DNA of 64,000 nt. Origin: Companilactobacillus nantensis DSM 16982 (GTDB taxonomy: Bacteria > Bacillota > Bacilli > Lactobacillales > Lactobacillaceae). The DNA is taken from assembly GCF_001435815.1 (NCBI RefSeq), contig NZ_AZFV01000002.1, positions 62,001-126,000 on the forward strand, written 5' to 3'. Made by a program: the position numbers and the translations under genes. Shown piece by piece: positions 41,420-50,974 of this stretch; positions within the stretch are counted from its first letter, which is position 1; each line of letters begins with the position of its first letter. The notes below the pieces were generated by a model. The model made no database searches. It had not been told where the DNA came from and saw only the letters and a list, made by a program, of their open reading frames with translations.

Positions 41420-42733
41420 ATGTCTGTTCCAGTAGTTGCGTTAGTAGGACGCCCCAATGTTGGGAAATCTACAATTTTCAATCGAATCATCAATGAAAGA
41501 CTTTCGATTGTTGAAGATACACCCGGTGTAACACGTGACCGGATTTATTCACGTGCTAGTTGGTTAGGTAAAGAGTTCCGTTTGATCGATACAGGTGGTA
41601 TTGAGATGAGTGGCGAAAAAATGTCCGTTCAAATCAAAACCCAAGCAGAAATTGCGATTGATGAAGCTGATGTTATCGTCTTTATTACTAATGGTCAAAA
41701 TGGAGTTACTAAGGAAGATGAAGATGTTGCCAAAATTCTTTATCGGACAAACAAACCAGTTATCTTAGCCGTTAATAAAGCTGATAATCCGGAACAACGT
41801 CAAAATATTTATGATTTTTACGCACTTGGTTTCGGTGATCCAAATCCTATTTCAGGTTCACAAGGAACTGGTTTAGGTGATTTATTGGATGCTATTGTTA
41901 AGGCTTTTCCAAATGAAGACAAGTCTGAAGAAGACGACACTGTTAAATTTAGTTTTATCGGTCGTCCCAATGTTGGTAAGTCATCACTAGTTAACGCTAT
42001 CCTTGGGGATGAACGTGTTATCGTATCTGATATGCAAGGTACAACACGTGATGCCATTGATACTAAGTATCACGATGAAAAGCTTGATAAAGACTTTACA
42101 ATGATTGATACTGCCGGTATTAGAAAACGTGGTAAGGTCTACGAAAATACTGAAAAGTATTCTGTCTTGCGTGCTTTGAGTGCGATTGATAAGTCAGACG
42201 TTGTCTGTGTTGTCTTGAATGCTGAAGAAGGTATTCGTGAACAAGATAAACGTGTGGCTGGTTATGCGCACAATGCTGGTAAAGGTGTAATCATTGTTGT
42301 TAACAAATGGGATACTTTGAAAAAAGATACCAACACAATGAAGGACTTTGAAAACCAAATAAGAGTTGAGTTCCAATACTTAGCTTATGCACCAATCCTC
42401 TTCACATCAGCAACAAAGGGCCAACGTCTTGACCAAATCCCTGAACTTGTTGAACGTGTGTATGATAACCGTGAACGTCGTATTCAATCATCTGTCTTGA
42501 ATGACTTGTTGTTGAGAGCAACCTCTATTGCCCCAACACCATTAGTTAACGGTAAGAGATTAAGAATTTACTATATGACACAAGTTGCGGTTCAACCACC
42601 AACATTTGTTGTTTTCGTTAATGAAACTGAATTGTTGCATTTCTCATACGAAAGATTCTTGAAAAACCAATTGAGAGAAACTTTTGACTTCGAGGGAACA
42701 CCCATTAAGATTCTTCCTAGAAAACGAAAATAG
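41420..42733 (+). CDS. der: Ribosome biogenesis GTPase Der (EngA)
   Basis: A 437-residue protein with two GTPase domains, needed for 50S subunit maturation. Domain 1: [32 protein letters not shown]. Domain 2: [39 protein letters not shown]-like C-terminal domain ends in [10 protein letters not shown]. Length is standard. It sits in an operon with cmk upstream and is followed by a probable terminator and the hup promoter. Confidence 0.97.
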   Translation: MSVPVVALVGRPNVGKSTIFNRIINERLSIVEDTPGVTRDRIYSRASWLGKEFRLIDTGGIEMSGEKMSVQIKTQAEIAIDEADVIVFITNGQNGVTKEDEDVAKILYRTNKPVILAVNKADNPEQRQNIYDFYALGFGDPNPISGSQGTGLGDLLDAIVKAFPNEDKSEEDDTVKFSFIGRPNVGKSSLVNAILGDERVIVSDMQGTTRDAIDTKYHDEKLDKDFTMIDTAGIRKRGKVYENTEKYSVLRALSAIDKSDVVCVVLNAEEGIREQDKRVAGYAHNAGKGVIIVVNKWDTLKKDTNTMKDFENQIRVEFQYLAYAPILFTSATKGQRLDQIPELVERVYDNRERRIQSSVLNDLLLRATSIAPTPLVNGKRLRIYYMTQVAVQPPTFVVFVNETELLHFSYERFLKNQLRETFDFEGTPIKILPRKRK

Positions 42734-42814
42734 CCTTAGAATGACGGTATTTTATCCGTTTTTATAAATATATTTATATTTATGAAGATTTATCGTAAAA
42801 AAAACGGTAAATGC

Positions 42815-42843
42815 TTGTCACAACGGCGTTGCTATGGTATTTT
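42815..42843 (+). promoter_or_regulatory. Putative hup promoter
   Basis: TTGTCA (42815-42820), 17-bp spacer, TATTTT (42838-42843), about 80 bases before the hup start. The AT-rich stretch upstream (42734-42810) includes a short hairpin with CCGTTTTT after der. Confidence 0.5.
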
Positions 42844-42922
42844 TGTAAATAGAATAATGAACGCATTAATAAAAGTTCATGTGTTCTAAAAAATTTTTAC
42901 AATTTTCCGGAGGTATTCACAT

Positions 42923-43198
42923 ATGGCAAATAAAGCTGAACTTATTGATAGTGTAGCAAGTAAAACAGGTTTGACAAAGAAGGATGCAACTTCTGCTGTT
43001 GACGCTGTTTTCGAAACAATCCAAGAAAACTTATCAGAAGGTAACAAAGTTCAATTAATTGGCTTTGGTAACTTTGAAGTTCGTCAACGTGCTGCTCGTA
43101 AGGGTCGTAACCCACAAACTGGCGAAGAAATTAAGATTCCTGCAAGCAAGGTTCCAGCATTCAAGCCTGGTAAAGCTTTGAAGGATTCAGTTAAATAA
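42923..43198 (+). CDS. hup: DNA-binding protein HU
   Basis: A 91-residue histone-like protein that bends and compacts DNA as a homodimer. The DNABII signature is [20 protein letters not shown], with the intercalating Pro in the arm ([18 protein letters not shown]). It starts behind CCGGAGG. Highly expressed genes like this often have their own promoter and terminator, and both are visible here. The position after der matches other lactobacilli. Confidence 0.97.
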   Translation: MANKAELIDSVASKTGLTKKDATSAVDAVFETIQENLSEGNKVQLIGFGNFEVRQRAARKGRNPQTGEEIKIPASKVPAFKPGKALKDSVK

Positions 43199-43217
43199 TT
43201 AATTTAACTATCAAAGG

Positions 43218-43242
43218 GGCGGTCTGATGACCGTCTTTTTTT
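43218..43242 (+). terminator. Terminator of hup
   Basis: GGCGGTC / GACCGTC, loop TGAT, followed by seven T. 20 bases after the stop codon. Confidence 0.85.
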
Positions 43243-43267
43243 ACGCAAAAATATTGGAGGTATTACT

Positions 43268-44518
43268 TTGAGTAAAGCAGATGAAGTTATTCAAACAATT
43301 GACGATGGTGATTTTTCCCAGGTTGACAGTTTAATTCAAGATTCACTTTTGGAAGATGACGATCAAACACAATTTTCTTTGGCTGAAACATTGATGAGCC
43401 GTGGTCTCTCTGTTCAAGCTAAGACGATTTATGACCATCTCTTGACTAATTACCCTACTGAGGGGCAAATCCTCTCCAGATTGGCTGAAATTGCCGTTTC
43501 TGACGGTGATAGTGATCAAGCTTTAGATTATATTTCGCAAATCACGCCTGATTCGCCTGCTTATGCCGAAAATCTCTTGGTTTCTGCAGATATTTATCAA
43601 TCACAAGGTCTCTATGAGGTCAGTGAACAAAAACTTCTTACTGGTATCCGTGAATACCCCGATGAAGAAGTCTTTAAATTTGCTTTAGCTGAAGTTTATT
43701 TCGATGAAAATAAATTTAGCAAGGCTTTAACGTATTACGATATGTTGCTTGATATGGATATTAAGAACTATTCTGGTATTTCAATTGTCTTTAGAAAAGC
43801 TAGTTCTTTGGCAGGGGATGGTCAATATGAAGCTGCCATTAGTGAATATGAAAAGTTGAATGCCTTGGAATTAAACGAAGATGCGCAATTCCAACTAGGC
43901 TTTTTGTACAATCAAGTTAAAAATTACAATAAATCAATTGCTATTTTGGAAAAACTTTTGGAAACTAACCGTGATTATCCAACTGCCTATCCAATCTTGG
44001 CAGAAGATTACTTGAACATTAAAAAGAACTCTGATGCGTTCAAATATGCTCAATTAGGCTTGAATTTGAATGAATTAGATGATCGACTATATCAAATTGC
44101 CTTTGATGCGGGAACAGCTGAGGACCCAACTGGCGCAGTGAAAATCTTAGAGACTGGAATTAAAAAAGTTGAAAATCCATTGCCATTAATCGTCAAATTG
44201 AGTGACTATTATGTTACTAAGGGTCAATTCAAGGCCAACTTGGATCTTTTAGCTGGACGAGATGTCAATAATAATCCTAAGTTAACTTGGAATTTGGCTA
44301 AGTCACAGTTTGAAACTGATGATGTCAATGCTGCTCAAGAAAACATTCTCTTAGTCTTAGACGACTTTAAAGATAATTTGGACTATTTGTCAGACTTGAT
44401 TGAAATCTTACGTAGTACTGGTAATAATGACGTTCTTAGACCTGCACTAGCACTTTATCTTAAGCAAGATCCAGATAATGAAGCAATGCAAAATCTTTTA
44501 GATCAAATGAATGACTAA
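43268..44518 (+). CDS. Tetratricopeptide-repeat protein
   Basis: A 416-residue soluble protein starting at TTG 43268 behind TTGGAGG. It is a run of TPR units: examples are AETLMSRGLSVQAKTIYDHL, FALAEVYFDENKFSKALTYY and FQLGFLYNQVKNYNKSIAIL. TPR proteins serve as protein-binding scaffolds. This one is conserved downstream of hup in lactobacilli and related Firmicutes; its partner is not known. No signal peptide or membrane segment. Confidence 0.87.
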   Translation: MSKADEVIQTIDDGDFSQVDSLIQDSLLEDDDQTQFSLAETLMSRGLSVQAKTIYDHLLTNYPTEGQILSRLAEIAVSDGDSDQALDYISQITPDSPAYAENLLVSADIYQSQGLYEVSEQKLLTGIREYPDEEVFKFALAEVYFDENKFSKALTYYDMLLDMDIKNYSGISIVFRKASSLAGDGQYEAAISEYEKLNALELNEDAQFQLGFLYNQVKNYNKSIAILEKLLETNRDYPTAYPILAEDYLNIKKNSDAFKYAQLGLNLNELDDRLYQIAFDAGTAEDPTGAVKILETGIKKVENPLPLIVKLSDYYVTKGQFKANLDLLAGRDVNNNPKLTWNLAKSQFETDDVNAAQENILLVLDDFKDNLDYLSDLIEILRSTGNNDVLRPALALYLKQDPDNEAMQNLLDQMND

Positions 44519-44532
44519 TCGTAGGAACACGA

Positions 44533-44616
44533 GAGTGGGACAAAACATGGTCAGCTTTTGAGTATCAAGGCAAAGAAACGAGTAATCCGATTTTGGATTA
44601 CTCGTTTCTTTGTTTT
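44533..44616 (+). repeat. Intergenic repeat element with strong terminator, copy 1
   Basis: It begins GAGTGGGACAAAACATGGTC and contains an 18-bp perfect stem (44571-44588 with 44595-44612, left arm CAAAGAAACGAGTAATCC) followed by TTTT. A diverged copy lies at 46736-46815. It likely terminates the TPR gene transcript. Confidence 0.75.
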
Positions 44617-44872
44617 AAGCGAAAAAAGTTATGTTTTGTTACATTTTTATGCTGCATGTTTAAGTACGAAATAGTTTGGTCACAGTTATTTTTAATATAA
44701 ATAGTTAAGTTAGAAATATATTTTATTGAAAATCCTATTTTATTAAAATAATTGATTTTGGAGGCTTGATTGCGCTTTCTACAACTAATAAAATTAAAAT
44801 AAATCTAATTAATTCTAATTTATCGCTTGCATTCTCAATAACTTCTGCTAATATAACTTACATAAATTGATT

Positions 44873-45083
44873 TTGATTTTAACGCAAGTAATAAAATATC
44901 TGGGTGTTCAGAGAATTGGCGGTCGGTGCGAGCCATGCAGGGTATTTTGATGAAATACAAAATCAAGATCACGTGTCCCACGTTTCGGGAGTAAAGAGCA
45001 AATGGACTAATCTATCCATTTGAATTTTGGGTGGTACCGCGCAAATTAGCGTCCCTGCATATTATTGCAGGGGCGCTTTTTTT
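44873..45083 (+). promoter_or_regulatory. T-box riboswitch, tyrosine-type (specifier UAC)
   Basis: Stem I base TTGATTTT (44873-44880) pairs with AAAATCAA (44959-44966). The inner helix AAAATATCT pairs with GGGTATTTT. The specifier loop has AGTA on the 5' side and GATGAAATAC on the 3' side, placing UAC (44956-44958, Tyr) before an A. The distal loop is GGCGGTCGGTGCGAGCC. T-box TGGTACCGCG at 45032-45041. Terminator 45049-45083 (11-bp stem and T-run). Uncharged tRNA-Tyr should promote readthrough. The 350 bases between the repeat and stem I hold no gene I can see. Confidence 0.88.
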
Positions 45084-45117
45084 ATACTCTTGGACACGAA
45101 TTAGAGGAGGAAACAAC

Positions 45118-45231
45118 ATGAAATTTATCGAAAAACTTCGAATGCAAGCTACTTTTAGTCAAATCTTAAACGAAAATGAAGTAAACAGTGCAAAACAAAA
45201 CTATCTTTATAGACCCTATTGGAGCAAATAA
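45118..45231 (+). CDS. 37-residue ORF between T-box and transporter
   Basis: ATG 45118 is 7 bases from GAGGAGG, an excellent site. The product (MKFIEKLRMQATFSQILNEN, ending YLYRPYWSK) is basic, with three Tyr and one Trp near the end. It has no membrane segment. It is followed by a small GGGGA/TCCCC hairpin (45254-45271) and then the transporter gene. It could be a leader peptide or a small regulator. No family recognised. Confidence 0.6.
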   Translation: MKFIEKLRMQATFSQILNENEVNSAKQNYLYRPYWSK

Positions 45232-45296
45232 TGAACAAAATAAATCAAAATCGGGGAAGTTTAACTCCCCATTAAAAAATAATTAGGGTGAGAGAT

Positions 45297-46718
45297 ATGA
45301 AAAAGAAAAATCGTTTAACTTTTTGGGAAAGTTTAATTATTATGTTAGTCATGTTTGGTATGTTGGGTACCATGATGATTGCTTGGAAAATGACACCACA
45401 AATTCCGATTTTATTAACATTTACTTTATTGCTATTTTACGGACGTTTCCGAGGATTTTCTTGGAATGAGTTACAGGAAGGAATTTCTGAAGGTATTAAA
45501 CCAGGAATTATTCCAATGATTATTTTTATTATGATTGGTGTGTTAGTTTCTGCCTGGTCAATGTCAGGTGTTATTCCAACGATTATGGTTTACGGCTTGG
45601 AATTATTGAATGTTCGTTTCTTTCTATTTACAGTATTTATTAGTTGCTGTTTGGTCGGTGTTATTGTTGGTAGTTCTTTCACAACTATTAGTACGTTGGG
45701 TATCGTTTTCATGGGTATTGGTCATGTTATGGGTATCAATGTTGCCTTAACAGCTGGTTCAATCGTTTCTGGAGCACTCTTTGGTAATAACATGTCACCA
45801 CTTTCGGGAACGACTAATCTTTCGACTGGTATCGCAGGTGTTGATAACGTGTTTGATCATATTAGAACCATTTCTCATACGGCCGTTCCTTCAGCTATTG
45901 TCACTGCAATTATCTTTTTAGTTCTTGGCCATTCAACAGCTAATCCCGATATGAGTTCAGTTCATCATATTATCAATGCTCTCAATGCTAATTTCTTTAT
46001 CTCACCATTGATGTTGATTCCGATTGCCGTTTTAATCTTTTGTGCCATTATGCAAATTCCAGCCATTCCAACTTTATTGGCTGGTTCGATTACAGCTATC
46101 ATTATGCATATTTTTATTGATCATCCCACAATCAAAACGGTTAGTGATCAAATCATGAATGGATTTCAACTAAATTCACCGGACAAAAAAATTAATCTAA
46201 TAGTTAGTGGCGGTGGTATTACAAGTATGCTAAGCAGTATCTCATTGATCTTAGTTGCCTTGACACTTGGAGGCGTATTATTAAAACTCGGTGTTGTCGA
46301 CAATTTAATTGGTAAACTAAATAGCCAAGTAAATACACCGGGTAAATTGATTCTTACTTCAATGATCAGTGCCATTGGCGTTAACTTTCTAGTTGGTGAG
46401 CAATACATCTCAATTATTTTGCCTGGAGCAACTTTTAAAGAAAATTTTGACAAACAACAAATTAAACCGGAATACTTGTCACGTGTTCTTGCTAGTGGTG
46501 GGGCTGATATTAATGCATTGGTTCCTTGGGGCGTTACAGGTATCTTCATTTCCGGTGTTCTTGGTGTCAGCCCAGTAGTCTTCATCTCTTGTGCCTTCTA
46601 CGTTTGGATGAACCCATTATTGACAGTTATTTTTGCCTTCGTCTTTGGTAAGAACTACAACCAAGTCAAAGCTCCTAAAAAAGTTTTGAGTGGAGAAGTG
46701 TCAGAACAAATAAACTAA
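45297..46718 (+). CDS. nhaC: NhaC-family transporter, probably for tyrosine
   Basis: A 473-residue membrane protein with about 11-12 helices. ATG 45297 (MKKKNRLTFW) follows AGGGTGAG; GTG 45288 is less likely. NhaC family stretches include VGVIVGSSFTTISTLGIVFM, SGALFGNNMSPLSGTTNLST and VNFLVGEQYISIILPGATF. The family was described as Na+/H+ antiporters, but several members under T-box or lysine control are predicted amino-acid transporters. The UAC T-box upstream argues for tyrosine uptake. The gene ends before a terminator-bearing repeat. Confidence 0.87.
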   Translation: MKKKNRLTFWESLIIMLVMFGMLGTMMIAWKMTPQIPILLTFTLLLFYGRFRGFSWNELQEGISEGIKPGIIPMIIFIMIGVLVSAWSMSGVIPTIMVYGLELLNVRFFLFTVFISCCLVGVIVGSSFTTISTLGIVFMGIGHVMGINVALTAGSIVSGALFGNNMSPLSGTTNLSTGIAGVDNVFDHIRTISHTAVPSAIVTAIIFLVLGHSTANPDMSSVHHIINALNANFFISPLMLIPIAVLIFCAIMQIPAIPTLLAGSITAIIMHIFIDHPTIKTVSDQIMNGFQLNSPDKKINLIVSGGGITSMLSSISLILVALTLGGVLLKLGVVDNLIGKLNSQVNTPGKLILTSMISAIGVNFLVGEQYISIILPGATFKENFDKQQIKPEYLSRVLASGGADINALVPWGVTGIFISGVLGVSPVVFISCAFYVWMNPLLTVIFAFVFGKNYNQVKAPKKVLSGEVSEQIN

Positions 46719-46735
46719 ATATTTAATCTACATAG

Positions 46736-46815
46736 GAGTGTGACAAGGTATCGTCAGTTTTTGAGCATAAAATTAAACAAGACTAGTAATCCGATTTGGA
46801 TTGCTAGCTTTTTTT
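46736..46815 (+). repeat. Intergenic repeat element with terminator, copy 2
   Basis: GAGTGTGACAAGGTATCGTC and the following TTTTTGAGCATAAA match copy 1 at 44533 with many substitutions. Both copies share AGTAATCCGATTT then GGATT. The stem CTAGTAATCC / GGATTGCTAG (46783-46807) is followed by seven T. It ends the nhaC transcript. Confidence 0.72.
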
Positions 46816-46916
46816 GTAAAGAAATTATACATAAACTTTTCCGTTTCTAAACATTAAATACACTTTTTTTATACAGTCTATCGATATGATTGTTCCTATG
46901 AATAGGAGGAAGAAAA

Positions 46917-48194
46917 GTGAAAAATAGTAATTTAAAAAGAGTTTTATTGATGCTTGGAGTTATGGCTATGGCTGTTTTATTTACAGCTTGTGGTAAAAAG
47001 ACTTCCGCAACATCAGTTAAACACATCACGTACTGGCACGTTAACGCGCAGACTCAAGGGGGAGCCACAGTTGATGAGTTAGTTAAGAAGTTTAATGATA
47101 CACACAAAAATATCAAGGTAACTGCTAAATACAACCCAGATATGTATAAAGGTTTGATGCAAAATCTACAATCAGCTCAAGCATCTGGTAAGGTTCCTGA
47201 TATTACTCAAGTTGGTTGGGCATACGACAATTACTTTGCAAGTAATTTTAAATATATGACTCCAACTGATGCTGCTAAGAAATTCGATGGCAACAGTAAA
47301 TTCATCGATTCTAATTTTACAAAGAGAACTTTATCATTTGCGAAAGATAGTAAGGGTCATCTAGTTGGCTTGCCATATTCTTTGAGTACACCCGTACTAT
47401 TTATTAATAAAGATATTTTAAGCAAATACAATATTCAAGAAGATTCATTAGCAACCTGGGAAGGCATTAAGGAAGCTTCTAAGAAGATCCATGATCAATC
47501 AGGTAAGTATGGTCTTTACATCCAAGAACCAGCTGATACATGGGCTCAACAAGGAATTATGCTAAGTAACGGTGCTGATATTCAAAAGGGTGGTAAAGCA
47601 GCTTTTGCCAGTGCTGGCGGTGTTGGTGCATACAAGTACTACCAAGAAATGGTTAACGACAAGTTAGCACTACACACACCTTGGGCACAAGGAATGGATT
47701 CATTCATTAAAGGTGACGTAGCAATGGCCTTTACAACAATTGCACAAGCTTCACATATTAAGAAGAGTGCTAGCTTTAATGCAGCTGCAATCGAGGCTCC
47801 ACACTTTAAAGACCACAAGACAGTTGTTCCAGTTGGTGGTTCAATGCTAGCAATTACAGCTCAAGATTCAGAACAACAAAAAGCTGCTTGGGAATTTGAA
47901 AAGTGGATGTATAAAGCTGAAGCTGCTGTTACTTGGAGCAAGGGAACAGGTTACTTACCTCCAACTAAGGTAGCTTTGGAATCATCAGCATTTAAAGATT
48001 ACGTGAAAGAAAATCCAATGCTTGACCCAGCCGTTAAGACTTTGGACAACGCTGTTCCATGGACATCATTCCCTAAGAAGGGCTTGCAAGCTGAACAAGC
48101 AATGATTGATGCAAGAGATAAAATCTTATCCGGCAGTGACGTTAAATCTACATTGGAGACAGCACAGGATAAAATCAATGCACAACAAAAATAA
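46917..48194 (+). CDS. ugpB: ABC transporter substrate-binding lipoprotein (UgpB-like)
   Basis: A 425-residue extracellular binding protein. It starts at GTG 46917 behind TAGGAGGAAG. A signal peptide of about 24 residues ends in LFTAC, so Cys25 is lipid-anchored. The mature part is a family-1 (MalE/UgpB type) solute-binding protein: HITYWHVNAQTQGGATVDEL, GKVPDITQVGWAYDNYFA, WAQQGIMLSNGADI. It is the first gene of a five-gene operon with two permeases, an ATPase and a phosphoesterase. Glycerol phosphate or a glycerophosphodiester is the likeliest ligand; a sugar is the alternative. Confidence 0.85.
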   Translation: MKNSNLKRVLLMLGVMAMAVLFTACGKKTSATSVKHITYWHVNAQTQGGATVDELVKKFNDTHKNIKVTAKYNPDMYKGLMQNLQSAQASGKVPDITQVGWAYDNYFASNFKYMTPTDAAKKFDGNSKFIDSNFTKRTLSFAKDSKGHLVGLPYSLSTPVLFINKDILSKYNIQEDSLATWEGIKEASKKIHDQSGKYGLYIQEPADTWAQQGIMLSNGADIQKGGKAAFASAGGVGAYKYYQEMVNDKLALHTPWAQGMDSFIKGDVAMAFTTIAQASHIKKSASFNAAAIEAPHFKDHKTVVPVGGSMLAITAQDSEQQKAAWEFEKWMYKAEAAVTWSKGTGYLPPTKVALESSAFKDYVKENPMLDPAVKTLDNAVPWTSFPKKGLQAEQAMIDARDKILSGSDVKSTLETAQDKINAQQK

Positions 48195-49062
48195 ACGTTT
48201 CTTACCATTTCTTTACCTACTACCAACAGCCATTCTGTTGGTAGTCTTTCTGGTCATCCCTATTTTATATACATTCTATTTAAGTTTCTTTGATTGGAAT
48301 TTGATTGCTCCAACGAAAGAATTTGTTGGTTTAAGAAATTATCTGGAAGTATTTACTGATCCAGTCAATCAAAAAGTTATCTTAAATACGTTGATTTACA
48401 TTGTTTTTTTGGTGGTTTTGAATTTCTTGGTACCATATTTCATTTCTTTGGTCGTGAAGTTTTTTATCAGCAAGATGCAAGGTGTATATAAAGTTTTATT
48501 CTTCATCCCTAGTTTATTTTCACTAGTTGTTGGTGCAATGGTCTTTACTTGGATTTTGAATCCGGTGTCTGGACCGATTGCCTATATTTTGAAAAATTTT
48601 GGAATCGCAATGCCCAACTGGTCTAACTCAGGAATTTTAGCCATTACCGTTATTTGTTTTATTACGAATTGGAAAGTTTTTGGTTACAATTTCATTTTAT
48701 TACTGACAGGTTTGGGTTCAATTCCTAAGAATATTATTGATGCTGCCAAAGTAGATGGTATTCCGAAGTGGCGTTTGATTTGGAATGTTATTTTACCAAT
48801 GAACCGTGGTATTGGAATTTATGTTTTAATTTTGACCATTGTCCAAGGTTTGCAGTATGTCTTCACACCAATCAATGTCATTACCACTGGCGGACCATAC
48901 TACGGTTCTTCCAATATGATTTACCAAACATATTTAAATGCTTTTGTCTTATATAAAACAGGAACCTCATCAGCATTAGCAATTGTAACTTTTGTTATCT
49001 TTTTAATTTTGCTATTTATTGAGATCCGTTTTGTAGAGAGGAAGGCTAAAAATTATGCTTAA
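48178..49062 (+). CDS. ugpA: ABC transporter permease (UgpA/MalF-like)
   Basis: A 294-residue permease. The frame opens at 48106, but ATG 48178 (MHNKNKRFLPFLYLLPTAI) gives the usual N-terminus and has AGGA 8 bases before it. Six membrane helices; the cytoplasmic EAA loop that docks the ATPase is IDAAKVDGIPKWRLIWNVIL. It overlaps ugpB by 17 bases and ugpE by 8. It forms the channel with the next gene product. Confidence 0.88.
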   Translation: MHNKNKRFLPFLYLLPTAILLVVFLVIPILYTFYLSFFDWNLIAPTKEFVGLRNYLEVFTDPVNQKVILNTLIYIVFLVVLNFLVPYFISLVVKFFISKMQGVYKVLFFIPSLFSLVVGAMVFTWILNPVSGPIAYILKNFGIAMPNWSNSGILAITVICFITNWKVFGYNFILLLTGLGSIPKNIIDAAKVDGIPKWRLIWNVILPMNRGIGIYVLILTIVQGLQYVFTPINVITTGGPYYGSSNMIYQTYLNAFVLYKTGTSSALAIVTFVIFLILLFIEIRFVERKAKNYA

Positions 49063-49873
49063 GAGAAAAATCAACTTATGGCACATCCTGTTATTACTAG
49101 TTATCTTAGGAGCAATTTTACCAATTCTCTTTATGATTTCTAACTCCTTTAAAACGTTGCGCGATTCATATGGAACGATGTTAAATCTAATTCCGTTACA
49201 CCCGACGCTGGAGAATTACCAACTATTGAATCAACAAGTAAATCTACTTGGTTTAACATGGAATACTTTTTTAATGGCAACGATGGTTACAGTTGGAAAA
49301 TTGTTGACGGGACTATTAACAGCCTATGCTTTTAGAAGTTATCAATTTAAAGGGAAGATGTTGATTTACTTGATCTTTGTTTCAACTATCTTTGTTCCCT
49401 TCACCATTGTGATGATTCCGAATTATTTAGTAATTGCCAAATTAAATTTATTGAATAATATCATCGGAGTTGCTTTACCTCAATTATGTGATGCAACAGG
49501 AATCATGATTTTCTTAAAGACAATGGAGAAAATTCCTAATAGTTTAATTGATGCTGCCAAAATTGACAATATTCCTAATCGAAGAATTTTCTTCAATATT
49601 GTTGTGCCAATCTTGAAGCCAAGTATTGTTAGTGTTGGAGCTATTTTCTTCATTAATTCTTGGAATGAATACGTCTGGCCAACATTGATCTTGAAAGATA
49701 AAGCAAGTTTCACTTTGCCCTTGGCACTCCAAAACTACATCTCAAGTGAGGGTGGAACTAATTTTCCGTTAGCGATGGCCTTATCAACTATCATGGTAAT
49801 TTTGCCATTGATTATTTATCTGATTTTTCAAAAATATATTCTAAACAGTATTAGTAATAGTGGTTTGAAGTAG
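49055..49873 (+). CDS. ugpE: ABC transporter permease (UgpE/MalG-like)
   Basis: A 272-residue second permease with six membrane helices. EAA loop IDAAKIDNIPNRRIFFNIVV, after the conserved GIMIFLKTMEKIPNSL. The start is coupled to ugpA and lies behind GAGGAAGG. Typical length. With UgpA-like and UgpC-like proteins it completes a CUT1-type importer. Confidence 0.88.
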   Translation: MLKRKINLWHILLLLVILGAILPILFMISNSFKTLRDSYGTMLNLIPLHPTLENYQLLNQQVNLLGLTWNTFLMATMVTVGKLLTGLLTAYAFRSYQFKGKMLIYLIFVSTIFVPFTIVMIPNYLVIAKLNLLNNIIGVALPQLCDATGIMIFLKTMEKIPNSLIDAAKIDNIPNRRIFFNIVVPILKPSIVSVGAIFFINSWNEYVWPTLILKDKASFTLPLALQNYISSEGGTNFPLAMALSTIMVILPLIIYLIFQKYILNSISNSGLK

Positions 49874-49882
49874 GAGAAATAT

Positions 49883-50974
49883 ATGAGTAAAAGCAATGCA
49901 ACAATTGAATTAAAGAAGATTTCTAAAGAATTTAAAAAAAATACAATTATTGATGGGTTAGATCTGTCTGTTAAAGCTGGTGAATTCTTAGTTTTACTCG
50001 GACCATCTGGTTGCGGGAAATCAACAACATTGCGAATGATTGCTGGTTTAGAAGAACCAACTTCTGGAGCAGTGATGATTGATGACGAAAATCTTCAGGA
50101 AATGAAAGATGATGGTCATACAATTGCAATGGTTTTCCAAGATTATGCCCTTTATCCGAATATGACCGTCTATCAAAATTTAGAATATGCTTTAAAAGTT
50201 CATAAGGTTCCAGCGGAAGAACGAAAGAATCGAATTGAAAATGTATTACAAACATTGAATCTGGTTAAGTATAAAGATCGATTACCATCCCAATTATCTG
50301 GTGGTCAAAAACAACGTGTTGCAGTTGGCCGAGGTATGGTTAAAAAAAGTAAGATTTTTCTATTAGATGAACCACTTTCCAACATTGATGTTCAGTTGCG
50401 TGAGAAAGCACGTGATGAGATTCAAAAATTACATGTGATGAATCAGCAGACTATCGTGTATGTGACGCATGATCAGTTAGAAGCAATGGCACTAGGTGAT
50501 CGGATAGCTGTTATGAATCAGGGTATTATTCAAATGATTGATATCCCTGAGAATATTTATAATAAGCCGACTAATTTGTTTGTTGCTAAGTTTATAGGAA
50601 CGCCACAAATCAATCTGATTGAGGTGGAATTACAAGGCAATCAATTAAAATTAGCTGGCAAAACAGTTATTGAAACAATGGACGTACATTTACAATCACA
50701 AAGTTACTATCTTGGAGTCAGACCAGAGAACTTACATTGTTCAAAAACAAGAGTAAGTGATTTAAGTTTGGAAGTAGTGGTCGAGGACATTGTAGATTAC
50801 GGTCGCTTTGTACAGTTGCTATTAGTAATGGAAGATGGACGTCACTTGAAAGCCATTGTCAACGAGCTTGCGTTTGAAACTGGTGATAAGGTATTTGTTA
50901 CGTTGCAACAAGAAACAAGTCTTCTGTTTGATCCAACGACTGAAAAGAATTTGTATTGGGGGAACTATGAGTAA
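49883..50974 (+). CDS. ugpC: ABC transporter ATPase (UgpC/MsmK-like)
   Basis: A 363-residue ATPase. Walker A GPSGCGKSTTLRMIAG, Q-loop VFQDYALYPNMTV, signature LSGGQKQRVAVGRGMVK, Walker B IFLLDEPLSN, switch His VYVTHDQLEA. The C-terminal TOBE domain (about 235-363) is the regulatory OB-fold found in MalK/UgpC. It begins 9 bases after ugpE behind TAGGAG. It overlaps the phosphoesterase gene by 8 bases. Confidence 0.92.
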   Translation: MSKSNATIELKKISKEFKKNTIIDGLDLSVKAGEFLVLLGPSGCGKSTTLRMIAGLEEPTSGAVMIDDENLQEMKDDGHTIAMVFQDYALYPNMTVYQNLEYALKVHKVPAEERKNRIENVLQTLNLVKYKDRLPSQLSGGQKQRVAVGRGMVKKSKIFLLDEPLSNIDVQLREKARDEIQKLHVMNQQTIVYVTHDQLEAMALGDRIAVMNQGIIQMIDIPENIYNKPTNLFVAKFIGTPQINLIEVELQGNQLKLAGKTVIETMDVHLQSQSYYLGVRPENLHCSKTRVSDLSLEVVVEDIVDYGRFVQLLLVMEDGRHLKAIVNELAFETGDKVFVTLQQETSLLFDPTTEKNLYWGNYE

